Below are positions 7,885-9,278 of a stretch of 9,278 bases of DNA, piece by piece (position 1 is the first letter of the stretch; every line of letters starts with the position of its first letter). Position numbers and translations under genes: made by a program. The notes under the pieces are model-generated. The model did not search any database. It had not been told where the DNA came from and was given only the letters and a program-made list of their open reading frames with translations. This stretch comes from Chromatiales bacterium. Lineage in GTDB: Bacteria; Pseudomonadota; Gammaproteobacteria; SZUA-152. The stretch covers positions 1 to 9,278 of the forward strand of contig JALTPW010000675.1 of the NCBI GenBank assembly GCA_026999335.1. Direction: 5' to 3'.

Positions 7885-9111
7885 TTATTTTCCTCTAAGT
7901 AGCACTGTTTTTACGTAGTCTTCAGTGGCTTCAAAGAGAGGTTCAACCTGGTTCATGCGTTTCATTAAAGGGATAACTTTGGTTCGAACTCCCATTCCCC
8001 TGGAGTCGACATAGCCATAATCACGTAGCACCTCCATGATGATGGCATTTCTGGGTGAGCGTTGCCCGGCAATCATTTTTTCAATGGACATGGCGTTTGG
8101 CAGAGCACCTGGACTGATCACTTCGAGCCTGTTCGAGTAGATGCCGATCTCTATATCAACGAAGCGTGTCCAGTCACGATGAGCCAGTGCATTGATCAAA
8201 ACTTCTCGCACGGCCTCAATGGGGTAATACCATTTGCTTTCTCTTCTGAAGTGTCCATCAATTCCAGAGGCTTGTTCGGAAATAAAAGGCGTAACTTGTT
8301 TAATGAAACGTTCGATGATTCCACCATCGATCAAGCTTTTTCCGGAATCAGTAACATCCCAACGCCCTACTAACGGGCCATCAAGGATCTCATCCAGAAG
8401 AGCCTGATACTCTTTATCTTCTCCGGCGAAGGCAAAAACTCGTAAACCGGATTGTTTTAAATAACGACGTGGGTTTTTTCCAAATAAAACCAATCCTGCA
8501 ATCGAACAGTAAACATTATCGCCTGCCTCTGACAGGAAACCTAAACCCAAAAGCCTTGATTCCCACTCTGTCGATGTTTGAGGGACTTCAGGGTCTGCAA
8601 TAATATCCCGGAAATAGTTTTGCAGTCGTGCTTCATCAAGACAGTTTATGTTGGTTCGGGGCACTGGCATGACTTCCGTATGCAACATGCCACCCAATTC
8701 AAACAGCCGCATTTGTTGCTCACGTGTGGCCAGTCGTGATGTTGATCCTACACGGATATAGATTTTCTCCGCACCACCTTCTCTAACCACATAAGGTTTG
8801 GATATTCCTTGGGGAAAGGTGATCATTGCGACGGTTTTGTTGTCGTCAAATTTAATTTCTTCATAGAACGGTAGAATCAGAGGGTGAATTTTATCTTGAA
8901 TAACGTTCATAACCCACTCTTCCAGATTGTTGCGCTGAATGCCGGAGAGGGTTCCATCATCTTCCACGCCCAGTATAACTCTGCCACCCTGAAAATTGGC
9001 CATAGCAACAATTTCTTTCGCTAATTGCTCTGGGCGGATATCATCTCTCTTGAACTCAATGCCAGAGTTTTCACCGTTTGCAATAAGTTCTAATAATTCA
9101 GTTTTCAGCAT
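7885..9111 (-). CDS. AlbA_2 (Schlafen-like) putative DNA-binding protein with C-terminal GHKL-type ATPase-like domain (COG2865 type)
   Basis: This 408-residue protein has the layout of the COG2865 family. The N-terminal AlbA_2 domain (about 8-135) includes the hallmark GIEFKRD (17-23), ANFQGGRVILGVEDDG and KIYIRVGSTS. A middle region (about 150-290) contains GLVLFGKNPRRYL. The C-terminal HATPase_c_4-like segment (about 293-380) has EVLINALAHRDW (N-box, N307), EVISPGALP and DSRGMGVR. Members are often called transcriptional regulators or ATP-binding proteins and are frequent near restriction-modification and other defence genes, but their biochemistry is poorly defined. The start ATG has GAGGTGG nine bases upstream. 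It ends 26 bases before jetC on the same strand, so co-transcription is likely. It occupies the place where jetA and jetB of type II Wadjet normally sit. Its base composition is clearly more AT-rich than jetC, jetD and SNF2, suggesting separate acquisition. It may be a regulator, a defence component or a passenger. Confidence 0.9.
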   Translation of the reverse strand: MLKTELLELIANGENSGIEFKRDDIRPEQLAKEIVAMANFQGGRVILGVEDDGTLSGIQRNNLEEWVMNVIQDKIHPLILPFYEEIKFDDNKTVAMITFPQGISKPYVVREGGAEKIYIRVGSTSRLATREQQMRLFELGGMLHTEVMPVPRTNINCLDEARLQNYFRDIIADPEVPQTSTEWESRLLGLGFLSEAGDNVYCSIAGLVLFGKNPRRYLKQSGLRVFAFAGEDKEYQALLDEILDGPLVGRWDVTDSGKSLIDGGIIERFIKQVTPFISEQASGIDGHFRRESKWYYPIEAVREVLINALAHRDWTRFVDIEIGIYSNRLEVISPGALPNAMSIEKMIAGQRSPRNAIIMEVLRDYGYVDSRGMGVRTKVIPLMKRMNQVEPLFEATEDYVKTVLLRGK

Positions 9112-9120
9112 GATTCATTT

Positions 9121-9127
9121 CCACCTC
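9121..9127 (-). promoter_or_regulatory. Shine-Dalgarno sequence of the AlbA_2 gene
   Basis: GAGGTGG on the minus strand lies nine bases before the ATG at 9109-9111 and overlaps the TGA stop of the upstream gene. This indicates tight operon packing and decides the AlbA_2 start. Confidence 0.7.
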
Positions 9128-9278
9128 AAAACCCATATTTTGCCTTGTGCCGGTTGAAAGCTGTTTTATCATTTTCAAGTATATTCGCAGCATTATCGCT
9201 AACCTGCGGCATATCAATCGCACCTTGCGATTCTGTTGGCATATTTACTAACCAGTCGGAAATAAAGGATACATTTTC
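9126..9278 (-). CDS. C-terminal end of an unrecognised gene (partial)
   Basis: The last 50 codons of a frame open to the right edge end in TGA at 9126-9128. The tail begins ENVSFISDWLVNMP and finishes DKTAFNRHKAKYGF. It is hydrophilic, with no membrane segment and no motif I can name. The stop is 14 bases before the AlbA_2 start and overlaps that gene's Shine-Dalgarno, so the two are probably co-transcribed. The AT-rich composition matches the AlbA_2 gene rather than jetC, suggesting a shared origin. It does not resemble the winged-helix end I would expect for a JetB (DUF2398) protein, though 50 residues are too few to exclude this. It could be part of a restriction-modification or toxin-antitoxin set, as AlbA_2 genes often accompany these. 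Confidence 0.6.
   Translation of the reverse strand, partial: ENVSFISDWLVNMPTESQGAIDMPQVSDNAANILENDKTAFNRHKAKYGF

Noticed and set aside
6998..7918. A 306-codon open frame on the plus strand covering the 5' end of jetC and running into the AlbA_2 3' end.
   Set aside because: It is antisense to the well-supported JetC head domain, matches no family, crosses a gene boundary and is explained by the lack of stops opposite GC-rich coding sequence.
9126..9278. JetB (DUF2398) C-terminal end.
   Set aside because: The tail does not show the winged-helix-like ending I associate with that family and its composition follows the AlbA_2 gene; the fragment is too short to settle this either way.
1..9278. 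CRISPR arrays, tRNA or rRNA genes, and insertion sequence ends.
   Set aside because: No spaced direct repeats, cloverleaf sequences, rRNA segments or transposase-like frames were noticed on reading either strand.

Overview
The window is a compact, single-direction defence-type gene block. All five supported protein genes lie on the minus strand, so transcription runs from right to left. Composition and family affinities suggest a proteobacterium, possibly gamma or beta, with a fairly GC-rich background. The ATTCCC-8N-GGGAAT palindrome at 2339-2358 fits that guess, as this repeat type is common in those groups. This taxonomic call is only an inference.

Layout in transcription order: (1) 9278-9126, the last 50 codons of an unrecognised AT-rich gene that enters from the right edge. 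(2) 9111-7885, a 408-residue AlbA_2 (Schlafen-like) protein with a C-terminal GHKL-type ATPase-like domain, also AT-rich. (3) 7858-3701, a 1385-residue SMC/MukB-like coiled-coil ATPase of the TIGR02680 type, the JetC of type II Wadjet. (4) 3704-2406, a 432-residue DUF3323/DUF2399 protein of the TIGR02679 type, the JetD Toprim-like nuclease of type II Wadjet, overlapping jetC by four bases (GTGA). (5) A 195-base gap with a palindromic repeat, a small operator-like palindrome and a Shine-Dalgarno sequence. (6) 2210-1, a SNF2/SWI2 helicase with an N-terminal SWIM zinc finger, whose 3' end runs off the left edge.

How it may work: Wadjet systems recognise invading circular plasmid DNA by SMC-driven loop extrusion and cut it with JetD. 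JetC and JetD both look full length with intact motifs. The two other subunits of a type II system, JetA (DUF2397, kleisin) and JetB (DUF2398, KITE), are not between jetC and the right edge. Their usual place directly upstream of jetC is taken by the AlbA_2/GHKL gene, 26 bases from jetC. Either jetAB lie beyond the window and foreign genes were inserted within the operon, or this is a variant in which other proteins accompany the JetC-JetD pair. The SNF2-SWIM translocase downstream may be an accessory motor or an unrelated neighbour. The unusual composition of the block (AlbA_2-GHKL + JetC + JetD + SNF2-SWIM) is the main point of interest.
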